A stretch of DNA of 64,000 bases from Pirellulales bacterium (GTDB lineage: Bacteria; Planctomycetota; Planctomycetia; Pirellulales; JAEUIK01), in the NCBI GenBank assembly GCA_019636335.1, contig JAHBXR010000016.1:91990-155989 (forward strand), written 5' to 3'. Below the pieces are notes generated by a model. That model had not been told where the DNA came from and did no database searches. It saw only the letters and a list, made by a program, of their open reading frames with translations. Below are positions 38,114 to 47,543 of this stretch, in pieces (position 1 is the stretch's first letter; every line of letters begins with the position of its first letter). The position numbers were made by a program, and so were the translations under genes.

Positions 38114-39772
38114 TTAGAACTGCAACTCCATGCCGGCGTTGATGCCCTGCAGCCACCAATCGGCGGTTTTGAAGGGTACCGTCGGCACGGCAGGATCGGG
38201 CTGAATGCCCTGGATCAGGTTCACGTTGAGATCCACCTGGTCTCCCGCGCGCAACGTGTCGAACCAGTAGATCATCGTATAGCCCAACCTCGCTTTGACG
38301 TTGGGCGTAATCTGGTAGCCGAGATTCACCTGCACCTCGGGAATCACCGCGAAGCGATCTCGGCGGTGTACGCCGATGTTGCTCGGTTGCGCCAACAGGC
38401 CTTCGCCTGTCACAAAGGCGTCCGTGCCATCGGAGACGACCGTCGAGCCATCCACGGTCACGACCTGGTGGTTATTGCCCAGCGCCACGCGACCCAGGAT
38501 GTCGAGAGTCCAGCAATCGTGCCTGGTTTGGAAGTTGAGTCCGACTTCGCCCCCGTAGAAATCGTTTTCGACTCCGAAGAAGTCGTTCGTGTCGATGCGC
38601 GTCCCCGGGGCGAAGAACCCGCCCACCGGCTCGACGCTGTCCCCGATGCTCAGTCGATCGACGAAGCGGTAATAGCGGAATCCGCCCACGCCAAAGACGC
38701 GTTTGCATTGATCGAAGTTGACCCACATCAGGTGCCGCCCGCCGACGCCCGTCCCCTGTGTCTCGCTGCGCGACACGATGTTGACGCCGCCGCTCAGGTC
38801 GATCACGTTGCCGAACTCGTCGACGAAGTCGGGGAAGGCGAGCAACGCGGCGATCCACTGGCCGTCGACCGCATCGAAGAAGGGACGTGCCAGGATCGAA
38901 TTCGCCTGCGGAACGTTATTGAACACCGACTGCTGGCCGAACTGCGTCACGCTGTTCTCAAGCATGAAGAAGTCGCCTTCGAGGGCGACGAATTCGCCGG
39001 GTACCAGCCAATACCGTGCTTGTATGCGGCCACCGTTCAATTGCTCGCCGCCGATTTTTCGACCACCGAAGAGGATCTCGGTCGTCGGCTCGCCCAGCTC
39101 GCCGGCCAGGTTCTGCGGCGTGCCGGGAGGGCTCGCCGTCACGAGCGGGGGCATATTCGCCTGGCTGCCCCACCAACTCAGATAGTCGATGCCGACCCAG
39201 ATGGTTGCACCGGGGCAGACTTGCGACCAGAGATTACCGCAACGCGGGCCACAGTTGTCCCCGCAGTCTCCTGCGCAGGCGCCATCGCCGCACGACGCAC
39301 AATCGCCGACATAGCCATCACCATAGAATTCGCCCCCTCCGCCGTAGCTCATGCCACCATCGGGGTAGATGGTGCCCACGTCTTCGTACGTGCCCCCCCC
39401 AACGACACTCCCGTCGGTCGAGTAGTTGGCGTGACGCATTCTCGGCGCCGCGCGCCGCGCCTGGGCATAGTCCATGCCTGAGTCTTCCGGCACCATCACG
39501 CCATATCCCTGTCCGGCGCCGTGCGGCACGAGTCCGGCCGTGGGCATCACGTCCGGCATCATGGCGCCCCCCATCTCCGACGACGATCGCTCGGCCTGCT
39601 TGGCAGCTCGCCGCGCGTAGTAGTTGTCTTCGACGGCCGTCTTCTTGGCCGCCGATGGAGTGGACGCCGTGCTACCTGGCGACGGCGCCTGCTCGGCGCC
39701 CAGCGCCAAAGGCGACGAAGCGGCCAGCAAGACAAGCATGGGCACGATTGAGTGGATGACGAACGCCTTCAA
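38114..39772 (-). CDS. BBP7 family outer-membrane beta-barrel protein
   Basis: About 552 residues. It matches the planctomycetal BBP7 barrel family through WVGIDYLSWWGSQANMPPLVT followed by TEILFGG and GGRIQARYWLVPGEFVALEGDFF, with many alternating beta strands to the C-terminal aromatic residue (GMELQF). A cysteine/glycine-rich linker precedes the barrel. I propose a TTG start at 39772: it is preceded by GGGGGAGAG and gives a clean signal peptide (MKAFVIHSIVPMLVLLAASS). The ATG pair at 39841/39838 would add a 22-23 residue N-terminal extension. It is convergent with the Calx-beta gene, 26 bases apart, without a visible terminator. The function is probably structural or pore-forming in the outer membrane. 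Confidence 0.85.
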   Translation of the reverse strand: MKAFVIHSIVPMLVLLAASSPLALGAEQAPSPGSTASTPSAAKKTAVEDNYYARRAAKQAERSSSEMGGAMMPDVMPTAGLVPHGAGQGYGVMVPEDSGMDYAQARRAAPRMRHANYSTDGSVVGGGTYEDVGTIYPDGGMSYGGGGEFYGDGYVGDCASCGDGACAGDCGDNCGPRCGNLWSQVCPGATIWVGIDYLSWWGSQANMPPLVTASPPGTPQNLAGELGEPTTEILFGGRKIGGEQLNGGRIQARYWLVPGEFVALEGDFFMLENSVTQFGQQSVFNNVPQANSILARPFFDAVDGQWIAALLAFPDFVDEFGNVIDLSGGVNIVSRSETQGTGVGGRHLMWVNFDQCKRVFGVGGFRYYRFVDRLSIGDSVEPVGGFFAPGTRIDTNDFFGVENDFYGGEVGLNFQTRHDCWTLDILGRVALGNNHQVVTVDGSTVVSDGTDAFVTGEGLLAQPSNIGVHRRDRFAVIPEVQVNLGYQITPNVKARLGYTMIYWFDTLRAGDQVDLNVNLIQGIQPDPAVPTVPFKTADWWLQGINAGMELQF

Positions 39773-40083
39773 GGCTCTCTCCCCCGGCAAGACGATCTGG
39801 CAAGCTGTGCCGATAGTCCGGTTGTAACGATTGGACATCATGTATCGATTCGACCACCTGCGCCGGCATTTCCAGAAAAACCGCTACAGATGGCAAAGTT
39901 TTTCTGCCTTCCCCAGGTTGGGAGCCCAATTGACCCACTTGTCCAGGTCGACTGATCTTCTCAAAATGCGGCTCTGGCGCACGCCGCGCGAACGTTTTGC
40001 GTCCGGTCATATCTTATTGGCCAGGCAGCACCTATCTGCCGCAGGTCAAGTCGCCCGTCCACTGCTGAAAGGTTTTTGCTGTC

Positions 40084-41298
40084 ATGCCTGCATGTGTCTT
40101 GGCGTATTCGGGCGGTCTCGATACTTCGGTCATCCTAGGCTGGCTGTGCGACGAGGGATACGACGTGCATGCCGTGTACGTCGATCTCGGGCAGCCGTGC
40201 GAAGACCGCGAGGCGACGCTCGCCAAGGCCCGCACCTGTGGCGCCAAGTCGGCCCGCATCGTCGACGTGCGCGAAGACCTTTGCCGCGACTTTGCCTTTC
40301 CCGTGCTGCAGTGGCAGGCCAAGTACGAAGGCAGCTATCTGCTGGGCACCTCGATCGCACGGCCGTTGATCTCCAAGGTCTGTCTCGAAGTGGCCCGCGA
40401 AGTGAAGGCCGATGCCTATGCCCACGGCGCCACGGGCAAGGGGAACGACCAGTGCCGCTTCCAGCTTGCCGCCGAGGCGCTCGATCCCTCGGTCCAGATC
40501 ATCGCCCCGTGGCGCATCGAGCGCTTCCGCAAGCTCTTTCCCGGCCGCACGGAGATGATTGCCTACTGTGACGAGAAGAAGATCCCGGTCAAGGCTTCGG
40601 TCTCCAAGCCTTACAGCTCGGACGAGAACTGCCTGCACATCAGCTACGAGGCAGGCAAGCTCGAAGACCTGGGCGTCAACGGCGTCGAGTTGGTCGAATT
40701 CGGCATGACCACCTCGCCGCAGGACGCACCGGACAAGGTCGAGAAGATCAAGCTCGGTTTCGAGCAGGGGATTCCCGTCACGCTCGACGGCAAACGGCTC
40801 TCGCCCTTCCAGATGGTCGAGGCCCTAAACAAGATCGGCGGTCGCAACGGTATCGGCCGCATCGACATGGTCGAGAACCGCTTCGTCGGCATGAAGAGCC
40901 GCGGCGTCTACGAATCCCCCGGCATGACGGTCCTCTACGACGCGCACCGCGCGATCGAGCAGATCACCCTCGACCGCGACCTCACGCACCTGCGCGATCG
41001 CCTCGCCCCCGAAGTCGCCGAGATGGTCTACTACGGCTTCTGGTACCACGCCAAGATGGACGCCCTGATGGCCTTCATTCGCGAAGCACAAAAGAACGTC
41101 ACGGGCGAAGTCGGCCTGGCCCTCTACAAAGGCAACATCGCCATCGACAGCCGCCAGAGCCAGAACAGCCTTTACGACGAAGGCATCGCCAGCATGGAGG
41201 GGGGCGGCTCCTACAACCAAACCGATGCCGAAGGATTTCTACGCATCCAAGGCCTGCCGCTACGGGTCCAAGGCCGCGTCACGCCGCGGAAGTACTAA
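40084..41298 (+). CDS. argG: Argininosuccinate synthase
   Basis: A 404-residue cytoplasmic enzyme that joins citrulline and aspartate with ATP to make argininosuccinate in arginine synthesis. The ATP pyrophosphatase loop AYSGGLDTS is at 7-15. Downstream are the conserved GATGKGNDQCRF block, the SSDENCLHIS segment, the GIGRIDMVENRFVGMKSRG citrulline/aspartate region and a C-terminal tetramerisation helix. Length is normal. It is transcribed away from the BBP7 gene across 242 bases that hold no other gene. No other arginine genes are adjacent. Its stop codon overlaps that of the convergent ParD-like gene by two bases. Confidence 0.96.
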   Translation: MPACVLAYSGGLDTSVILGWLCDEGYDVHAVYVDLGQPCEDREATLAKARTCGAKSARIVDVREDLCRDFAFPVLQWQAKYEGSYLLGTSIARPLISKVCLEVAREVKADAYAHGATGKGNDQCRFQLAAEALDPSVQIIAPWRIERFRKLFPGRTEMIAYCDEKKIPVKASVSKPYSSDENCLHISYEAGKLEDLGVNGVELVEFGMTTSPQDAPDKVEKIKLGFEQGIPVTLDGKRLSPFQMVEALNKIGGRNGIGRIDMVENRFVGMKSRGVYESPGMTVLYDAHRAIEQITLDRDLTHLRDRLAPEVAEMVYYGFWYHAKMDALMAFIREAQKNVTGEVGLALYKGNIAIDSRQSQNSLYDEGIASMEGGGSYNQTDAEGFLRIQGLPLRVQGRVTPRKY

Positions 41299-41603
41299 AG
41301 TCCAGCCGTTCGTTCAAATCCTGCTGCTTTACGTCTTGCGCGTCGTCCGATTTCAGAAATGAACTCTCTTAGTTCTTCCGGACTATCGAATTCAATGCCG
41401 CGCCCTTCCTCAATGTCCTTGAATCCTTCCTCGGCCAGTCGGCGCAGTTCGGCCAGCCTCTCCTCGTCTTCGCGCGCTTGTAGCTCGAGCAACGAGAGAC
41501 CGGCGCGCAATACCTCGCTGGCATCGCGAAATCGTCCCGTCGCGATTTGAGTCGCGACGAATTCATCGAAGTGATCGGTCAATTCGATCTGGTGACTTGG
41601 CAT
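41295..41603 (-). CDS. ParD-like antitoxin, without an adjacent toxin
   Basis: A 102-residue protein of the ParD/CopG ribbon-helix-helix type: SHQIELTDHFDEFVATQIATGRFRDASEVLRAGLSLLE is the DNA-binding dimerisation fold, followed by a charged helical tail that would wrap a ParE toxin. An additional GTG start at 41615 would add four residues. No ParE-like gene follows: the position immediately downstream is the convergent argG end. It may be an orphan antitoxin or may act on a toxin elsewhere. The family assignment is good; a functional pairing is not shown. Confidence 0.75.
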   Translation of the reverse strand: MPSHQIELTDHFDEFVATQIATGRFRDASEVLRAGLSLLELQAREDEERLAELRRLAEEGFKDIEEGRGIEFDSPEELREFISEIGRRARRKAAGFERTAGL

Positions 41604-41673
41604 AGCCTCAGGCACTCCTTCTCCGAGCCAGAATCGCAGTCGGCGCGCCGAGAGTCATGCCGCCGTCCCCCAC

Positions 41674-42213
41674 TCAGTTCACCCAGATCTTACCTCCCGG
41701 CCCCGTCCCATCCGCGTCGCGGCGTTCCCACTCGCGGCGTACTTCGCCCAACCCGTGAACGCACAGATCGAACTCGTGCGCCAGTCGTTCGAGCACCTCG
41801 CATTCCTCGGCGCTCCCCTGGCTGCGAATGCGGCTGGCCATGTAATACGATCGCTTCCCCTGATCGCTATAGTCGAGCAGGTGATCTTTGCGGTCGGGAT
41901 GCTGCAGCCGCGTCAGCGCCTCGGGAAACACTCCCGTCCAGAACAGGGTGAAGTCGCCAATCTGGCGATAAACCTGGCGCCGGGCATCTCCCACGCGAAC
42001 CTGGGCCTCGACCATCATCTCGGCCACTTCGTCCACCCGCTTGCCCGAGATGTTCCGCACCAGATGGGCGTCGCTATCGGCAAACCGGACCAGCAGGCTG
42101 GCGATATAGTCCACCAGCTTGGTATCGGCCACGCCCAGCCGACCATGAAAAGTATGCTCAGCCAGCCCGGCAAAGAAGCGTTCGAGCGGCTTCTGCGTGC
42201 GACTCGGATACAT
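41674..42213 (-). CDS. Conserved-looking hypothetical protein
   Basis: A 179-residue soluble, mainly helical protein with no signal peptide. Notable segments are ERFFAGLAEHTFHGRLGVADTKLVDYIASLLVRF at the start and a central GDARRQVYRQIGDFTLFWTGVFPEAL. The ordered amphipathic pattern and clean codon use suggest a real gene. I do not recognise a family. Its neighbours are a ParD-like antitoxin downstream on the same strand and, across a 309-base divergent gap, a CdiI-like gene. It could belong to the same antidote/immunity island, but nothing in it proves that. Confidence 0.65.
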   Translation of the reverse strand: MYPSRTQKPLERFFAGLAEHTFHGRLGVADTKLVDYIASLLVRFADSDAHLVRNISGKRVDEVAEMMVEAQVRVGDARRQVYRQIGDFTLFWTGVFPEALTRLQHPDRKDHLLDYSDQGKRSYYMASRIRSQGSAEECEVLERLAHEFDLCVHGLGEVRREWERRDADGTGPGGKIWVN

Positions 42214-42522
42214 AAGAACGACCTCGCTACACGTCGCCGAGCCGAAGGGGCCCGGCTGGCCTCGCCGACAGCACGGGCCGTAAATCGGCTCGCAGTCGGC
42301 TAAAAAATCGCGCGGCTAAGGGTCGTGGAGACGCGGTTGGACAAGGCTGTTCCGGCGTTTCGTCTCCTCTACCAGCTCAATTTTACCCTCCAGTTTTTCA
42401 ACGGGTCAAGGCGAGCCTGGGGAACACAGAATTCGTCCGGTTACAATCGTGAGGCAGAGATGGCTAGGTTGACTCTACTGTTGCTGCATCAACGAAGTTT
42501 CGTTTCTCGGAAGTGAACTGCC
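42214..42522. other. Divergent intergenic region
   Basis: It separates two divergent small genes and should hold both promoters. GC content drops in 42370-42400. No consensus promoter pair or RNA gene was recognised. Confidence 0.3.
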
Positions 42523-42813
42523 ATGACGGGCTCTCCGCAGTACCAGCCACCTACGCAAAAGAGCGTGGCGGACATAGCCGGCCCCTGGGTCGATCCAGAT
42601 TTTGAGTCCGGCCTGATCCAACGGTGTCGGCGGTATTGGTCGACACCGATCGGCGAACTGCCCAATCAGATGCTCGCCACCTACTTGCGCCAGAGCATCG
42701 CAGTCGGACCTGTCGCCGAGGAAGCAAGGCGTCGTTTGGAGCATCAACTCGATGACCAGACCGAGCTGTACGATGGCGAATTACGGGCAGCGCTCGACAA
42801 CGCAGAACGGTAA
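42523..42813 (+). CDS. Possible contact-dependent-inhibition immunity protein (CdiI-like)
   Basis: A 96-residue helical protein. The layout LIQRCRRYWSTPIGELPNQMLATYLRQSIAV, then EEARRRLEHQ and a final ELYDGELRAAL, resembles the contact-dependent growth inhibition immunity proteins of the CdiI_3 type, in which a W-x-x-PI-x-L segment precedes a Q-x-x-A/G-helix and a Y-x-GDLL-like end. This is resemblance by eye, not a search result. GGAAGTGA lies ahead of the ATG. No CdiA-type toxin is present nearby, so it would be an orphan immunity gene. It may protect against toxins from neighbours. Confidence 0.5.
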   Translation: MTGSPQYQPPTQKSVADIAGPWVDPDFESGLIQRCRRYWSTPIGELPNQMLATYLRQSIAVGPVAEEARRRLEHQLDDQTELYDGELRAALDNAER

Positions 42814-42951
42814 AAACCAGCGAGCGACTGACGTGCCCACAATCCCAACCCGAAGCGTGAGCGAGGGAGTTCTTGGCTGGGAAGTCGATTGAACTGCCCG
42901 CTCCATCACTTAATCGACGGCGACTCAGCGTGCCATGTAGAGCGACTCAAC

Positions 42952-43314
42952 CTAGTCGGTCGGCGGTGCGAAGTCGTCCACCTCGGCGAGAGGTCCGACT
43001 CCACCATTTCTCTCGAAGGCCGAGCCGATGGGGGCATCGAGAAACGGGATAATGTCCGGATCGTAGTTGGCGACGGTATTCACGTCATAGACGGCGTGAT
43101 TCTTCGCGTCGTCCATATATTCGTTCGACTCGAGTCCCGACATGAATCGCCAACCACTGTCGACGTCATTATCCGGCTGCTCGCGATACATGAAGGCAAC
43201 CTTACGCCCGTCGACGGTGATCATATCCGTCGCAATGCAGGCGCCGCGACCGCATGCCAAGGGCTTAATTTGATCGGCGGAAAGCTTGAATTTCTTGCTA
43301 CGCGGATCTGTCAT
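42952..43314 (-). CDS. DUF2185 / Imm33-like protein
   Basis: A 120-residue protein with the pattern of the DUF2185 (Imm33-type) domain: ACIATDMITVDGRKVAFMYRE, then DSGWRFMSGLES and a long NHAVYDVNTVANYDPDIIPFLDAPIGSAFER end. In other bacteria, domains of this family occur next to polymorphic toxins and are predicted to be immunity proteins. Here it lies 25 bases downstream of trpA on the same strand, so it could ride on the trp transcript. The start at 43314 is chosen because upstream codons (from 43377) overlap trpA's end and look non-coding. No toxin is adjacent. Confidence 0.68.
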   Translation of the reverse strand: MTDPRSKKFKLSADQIKPLACGRGACIATDMITVDGRKVAFMYREQPDNDVDSGWRFMSGLESNEYMDDAKNHAVYDVNTVANYDPDIIPFLDAPIGSAFERNGGVGPLAEVDDFAPPTD

Positions 43315-43339
43315 CACTTCACCTGCCCTTGATCGCGCC

Positions 43340-44146
43340 TTACTTCCCCTCAATCGCCCCCAGCAACCCCGCGACATACTCTCCCACGTCGCGAATCACC
43401 TCGGCTCGTGGCCGTTCGGCCGCCTGCGCAATCCGCCGCACGATGGCCGACCCGACGATCAATCCATCGCAAGACGGTGCCAGCAGCTTGACGTGTTCCG
43501 GCGTGCTCACGCCAAAACCGATGCAGATCGGCAGCTTCGTCTGCCCACGCAGCCAAGTCACGCTTTGCAGCAGGTCGTCGGGCAGTGCCGTGCGCTCGCC
43601 GGTGATCCCAGTCACCGAGACGTAATAGATGAACCCGCTCGAAGAGTTCGCGATCCTGATCGCCCGCTCGCGCGGCGTGGTCGGCGTGACCAGTTGAATC
43701 AGACTGAAGTCGGCCGCGCGGCATAGCTTCGCCATGTCGTCCGCTTCTTCGACCAGCAGATCCGGAATGATCGCTCCGGCGACGCCCGCCTTCTTCGCCT
43801 CGGCGATGAACCGTTCTGGCCCGTAGCGATGCACGATGGCATAGCTCACCATCGTTACCAGCGGCGCTTTTGATTTGGGCGCGACACCGGCCAGCATGTC
43901 GAGAATGCCCCCCACGCGCACCCCTTTACCGAGTGCCCGCGTGTACGAGGCTTGAATCACCGGCCCGTCGGCGATCGGGTCGCTATAGGGGACACCGATC
44001 TCGCACATGTGGCTGCCGCGCGCGATCAGCTCGCGCAGCACGTCGGCCGTGAAGTCCAGGTCGGGATCCCCGGCCGTGACGAACGGCATGAACGCCTTGC
44101 GTCCCGCGGCGCGAAGCTCGGCAAACATCGTATCGACGGCGGACAT
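43340..44146 (-). CDS. trpA: Tryptophan synthase alpha subunit
   Basis: A 268-residue TIM-barrel enzyme that cleaves indole-3-glycerol phosphate to indole and glyceraldehyde 3-phosphate and channels indole to TrpB. The catalytic pair is at the standard numbering: E49 in CEIGVPYSDP and D60 in IADGP. Phosphate-binding loops GFGVSTPEH and DGLIVGSAIV are near 210-235. It lies 12 bases after trpB on the same strand, so the two are co-transcribed and presumably form the alpha2-beta2 complex. No other trp genes are present in the window. Confidence 0.96.
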   Translation of the reverse strand: MSAVDTMFAELRAAGRKAFMPFVTAGDPDLDFTADVLRELIARGSHMCEIGVPYSDPIADGPVIQASYTRALGKGVRVGGILDMLAGVAPKSKAPLVTMVSYAIVHRYGPERFIAEAKKAGVAGAIIPDLLVEEADDMAKLCRAADFSLIQLVTPTTPRERAIRIANSSSGFIYYVSVTGITGERTALPDDLLQSVTWLRGQTKLPICIGFGVSTPEHVKLLAPSCDGLIVGSAIVRRIAQAAERPRAEVIRDVGEYVAGLLGAIEGK

Positions 44147-44158
44147 GCGGCTCCCAAC

Positions 44159-45406
44159 TCAAGGCGTCTCTAACGTCTCGCCTCGCAGCCGCGCGACTTC
44201 GAACGCATCTTTGTCGCCACGACCCGAGAGGCACACCACCACCACTTCGTCCCGCTTCATCTTGGCCGCCTGCGCCAGTCCTTCGGAAATGGCGTGCGAG
44301 CTTTCGAGTGCCGGCAAAATCCCTTCCGACCGCGCCAGCTTATCGAACGCAGCCAGCGCCTGATCGTCGCGGCAGGCGACATATTCGACGCGCCCCGTAT
44401 CCTTCCAATAGCTGTGCTCCGGCCCCACGCCCGGATAATCGAGCCCCGCCGATACGGAATGCACGTCGCTCGTCTGTCCGTCGTCGTCCTGCATCACGTA
44501 GCTGAAGCTACCGTGCAGCACGCCCGGCCGTCCGTGCGACAGGGGCGCCGCATGTTGACCAGGATCCGCCGAACGACCACCCGCTTCCACACCCACCAGC
44601 TTCACCGAGGCATGCTCGACGAACGGATAAAACATGCCGGCCGAATTGCTGCCGCCACCTACCGCCGCCACCACCGCGTCGGGCAGCCGTCCAATCTGCT
44701 TCTGGCATTGCTCGATCGTCTCGCGACCGATCACCGCTTGAAAGTCCCGCACGATAAGCGGAAACGGATGCGGCCCCACGACCGAGCCCAGGATGTAGTG
44801 GGTCGTTTCGACCGACGACATCCAGTCGCGCATGGCCTCGTTGATGGCATCGCGCAGCGTTCGCGAGCCCGTGGTCACGGGGCGCACTTCGGCCCCCATG
44901 AGCCGCATGCTGAACACGTTCAATTTCTGCCGGCGAATGTCCTCTTCGCCCATATAGACGACACACTCGAAGCCGAACCGCGCACAGGCCGTGGCCGTGG
45001 CCACGCCATGCTGGCCGGCCCCCGTCTCGGCGATCACGCGCTGTTTGCCCATCCGCTTGGTGAGTAGCGCTTGGCCGAGCGTATTGTTGATCTTGTGGGC
45101 TCCCGTGTGATTCAGATCCTCGCGCTTGAGATAGATCTGAGCCCCCCCGGCCAACTCACTCAACCGCCGCGCGTGATAAAGAGGCGATGGTCGCCCAACG
45201 TAGTTCCGCCACAGGTCGTCCAGTTCGGCCTGAAACTTGGCGTCGTGGCAGGCCTTTTCATACTCCACGAGCAGCTCATCGAGCGCCTTGGTCAGCGTCT
45301 CGGGTACATAGCGGCCGCCGAAATCGCCAAAGCGACCGGCAGCGTCGGGGACCATCCGGGAAGCGGGCATCGCGCGCGACTGACTCGTGGTTGTGTGTTC
45401 GTGCAT
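44159..45406 (-). CDS. trpB: Tryptophan synthase beta subunit
   Basis: A 415-residue PLP enzyme that condenses indole with serine. The PLP lysine is K105 in HTGAHKINN, with KREDLNH just before it. The phosphate-binding loop [15 protein letters not shown] and the monovalent-cation region ([14 protein letters not shown]) are intact. The length is slightly above the usual 395-405 because of a 25-residue N-terminal extension ([17 protein letters not shown]); an internal ATG could be the true start. It leads the trpB-trpA pair, which is followed by a small immunity-like gene. The upstream 103 bases hold no recognised attenuator. Confidence 0.96.
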   Translation of the reverse strand: MHEHTTTSQSRAMPASRMVPDAAGRFGDFGGRYVPETLTKALDELLVEYEKACHDAKFQAELDDLWRNYVGRPSPLYHARRLSELAGGAQIYLKREDLNHTGAHKINNTLGQALLTKRMGKQRVIAETGAGQHGVATATACARFGFECVVYMGEEDIRRQKLNVFSMRLMGAEVRPVTTGSRTLRDAINEAMRDWMSSVETTHYILGSVVGPHPFPLIVRDFQAVIGRETIEQCQKQIGRLPDAVVAAVGGGSNSAGMFYPFVEHASVKLVGVEAGGRSADPGQHAAPLSHGRPGVLHGSFSYVMQDDDGQTSDVHSVSAGLDYPGVGPEHSYWKDTGRVEYVACRDDQALAAFDKLARSEGILPALESSHAISEGLAQAAKMKRDEVVVVCLSGRGDKDAFEVARLRGETLETP

Positions 45407-45509
45407 CCGTCTGGCGATTGACTCCTAAACGAGGGCCACCCGCCAGATCTAAACGGTCGATTCTCAACCCCCACCCCGCGCGGGTCAAGTGGGCCGGAAT
45501 GAGGGATCG

Positions 45510-46007
45510 TCAGTCTCCATTCGTCACAGTGGGGCCACTCCCCTCGAACTCCGCCAGGATCGATTCCAGAGTCATCCCACGGACAGCCGCGATTTGTCGA
45601 TCGAGGTTCGCCAGGCGCGACGTGCGTTCTGACGTATCGCGAGGCGAAAATCTTGCCTTTTGGGCGTTTAACACGCGGATTCTGGCCTCTTTCACCACGG
45701 CGGACAGCATCCATAGTCTTCCTTTTTCGGCCTGCTGCTGAATGAGACAGCGTAGTTTCTGCTCTTGCTTTGCAAGGATGCGGATCTTTTTTTGGTAATT
45801 CGCCAGGTAGCTAGCCACGCGATTTGCCTGTGAAAATGGCAGCGGGACAACCTCGTCAACGCTGGATGGGGAGCCACCGGCCGCGTCGTTCACCAAGACA
45901 CCAGCGACACCAAAGAGTTCGCCCGGTGTTTTACGGATTGTGCATGTTGTGCATAGTGCGATTGGCGGTCTGGCAAGTTTGCTTGCCCACTGGTGGCCGC
46001 TTACCAT
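45510..46007 (-). CDS. Hypothetical protein
   Basis: About 165 residues from an ATG at 46007. The N-terminal part has a CTTC pair and a GELFGVAGVLVNDAAGG segment. The C-terminal two thirds are strongly helical and basic (YQKKIRILAKQEQKLRCLIQQQ and RIRVLNAQKARFSP), ending RGMTLESILAEFEGS. It reads like a small coiled-coil protein. No family is recognised. The start is uncertain, because the frame continues to 46112 and would overlap the divergent sulfatase gene; I use the ATG that avoids that overlap. Confidence 0.45.
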   Translation of the reverse strand: MVSGHQWASKLARPPIALCTTCTIRKTPGELFGVAGVLVNDAAGGSPSSVDEVVPLPFSQANRVASYLANYQKKIRILAKQEQKLRCLIQQQAEKGRLWMLSAVVKEARIRVLNAQKARFSPRDTSERTSRLANLDRQIAAVRGMTLESILAEFEGSGPTVTNGD

Positions 46008-46078
46008 GTCGCTGCAGAGGAATCGTTGCCGGCTTCGCGATTGCATCGCCCCTTGCCACTCCTTCAGAGATATTTGCC

Positions 46079-47485
46079 ATGAAATATCGCCTCGCCCCGC
46101 TCGCCATAGCACACTTTGCTGTTGCCATGTCGAGTCTTGCGGTGTCCGTACACGCTGGCAGCGACGAGCACAAACCGAACGTGCTCGTCTTCCTCTGCGA
46201 CGACACCGGCTACGGCGAGTTCGGCTTCCAGGGGGCCAACGATATTCCCACCCCCCACATCGACTCCATCGCCGCCGGTGGTGTCCGCTTCACCCAGGGC
46301 TATGTCTCCGGCACCTACTGCAGCCCGACGCGCGCCGGTCTGATGACGGGCCGCTACCAGACCCGCTTTGGACACGAATTCAACAGCACCGCTCGCGTGA
46401 GTGGGCTGTCGCTCGAGGAAACCACGTTTGCCGATCGTTTCCAATCGCTGGGCTATGCCACGTGCGCCGTCGGCAAGTGGCATCTGGGCCAAAAGCCCGA
46501 GTACCATCCCTTGAAGCGTGGCTTCGACGAGTTTTTCGGCACGTTGACGAACACTCCCTTCTTCCATCCGACGCAGCTCGTCGACTCGCGCGTCTCGCCA
46601 GCCGTCGAGGAGATTTCCGATGATAGCTTCTACACCACCGACGCCTACGCCGAGCGTTGCGTCGATTGGCTCGAGAAGAACAAGGATAAGCCCTGGTTCC
46701 TCTACGTTCCCTTCAACGCGCAGCACGCGCCGCTGCAGGCTCCGCAAAAGTATCTCGATCGCTTCCCCGAGGTGAAGGACGACAAGCGGCAACTCTTCTG
46801 TGCCATGATGTCCGCGATGGACGACGCCGTCGGTCGCGTGCTCGCGAAAGTTCGGGATCTCGGGCAAGAAGAGAATACTTTGATCTTCTTCCTCTCCGAC
46901 AATGGCGGCCCGACCGGGGTCACCACGTCGCGCAATGGTCCGTTGCGAGGTTTCAAGGCCACCACATGGGAAGGAGGCGTCCGCGTTCCGTTCTGTATGC
47001 AGTGGAAAGGGAAAGTGCCCGCCGGCCAAACCTATGAGAACCCCGTGATCCAACTCGATATCTTGCCCACCGCCTTGGCCGCGACTGGTTTGGCGGTCGA
47101 TCCGACTTCTCCGAAACCACTCGACGGCGTGAACCTGCTCCCCTACCTCACCGGCGAGAACAAAGATCGCCCCCATCAAACGCTTTACTGGCGCTTCACG
47201 CCGCAATGGGCCATCCGCGACGGCGATTGGAAGCTGGTGCAAGGCCGCGACGGCGGCCCGCAGCCGGGGCTCTTCAACCTGGCCGACGACATCGGCGAAA
47301 AGCACGATCTCGCCGCCACCCATCCCGACAAGGTTAAAGAACTAAAAGCAAAGTGGGACGCCTGGAACGCGGAGCAGGCCGAGGCCTCTGTCCCGAACGA
47401 CGCCGGTCGCCGCCGGAACAACAATGCCCCGCCCGGCCGCCCGAATCAGCAAAGTCGTCAGCGGCAACCAGGCTCCGCCGGATAA
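46079..47485 (+). CDS. Exported sulfatase
   Basis: A 468-residue type I sulfatase with a signal peptide (MKYRLAPLAIAHFAVAMSSLAVSVHA). The formylglycine motif is C81-S-P-T-R with the GRYQT extension, so a maturase elsewhere must activate it. Metal ligands D41-D42 (LCDDTGYG) and the later SDNGGP motif are intact; AVGKWHLG supplies the catalytic lysine and histidine. It hydrolyses sulfate esters, probably of algal or other sulfated polysaccharides, in the periplasm. The last 30 residues are disordered and rich in N, P, Q and R. The frame is open upstream to 45824, but the signal peptide fixes the start. It stands alone, unlike the clustered sulfatases common in planctomycetes. Confidence 0.92.
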   Translation: MKYRLAPLAIAHFAVAMSSLAVSVHAGSDEHKPNVLVFLCDDTGYGEFGFQGANDIPTPHIDSIAAGGVRFTQGYVSGTYCSPTRAGLMTGRYQTRFGHEFNSTARVSGLSLEETTFADRFQSLGYATCAVGKWHLGQKPEYHPLKRGFDEFFGTLTNTPFFHPTQLVDSRVSPAVEEISDDSFYTTDAYAERCVDWLEKNKDKPWFLYVPFNAQHAPLQAPQKYLDRFPEVKDDKRQLFCAMMSAMDDAVGRVLAKVRDLGQEENTLIFFLSDNGGPTGVTTSRNGPLRGFKATTWEGGVRVPFCMQWKGKVPAGQTYENPVIQLDILPTALAATGLAVDPTSPKPLDGVNLLPYLTGENKDRPHQTLYWRFTPQWAIRDGDWKLVQGRDGGPQPGLFNLADDIGEKHDLAATHPDKVKELKAKWDAWNAEQAEASVPNDAGRRRNNNAPPGRPNQQSRQRQPGSAG

Positions 47486-47543
47486 GTGCGCTGTGGTGGT
47501 GCCTTGGCATCGCCCGAGAGGACAAAACGCCGCGCCACGTCAG

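Noticed and set aside
43340..45406. trpB-trpA standing apart from the rest of the tryptophan pathway as a notable oddity
   Set aside because: Split tryptophan operons are common in many bacteria; nothing in the two genes is abnormal.
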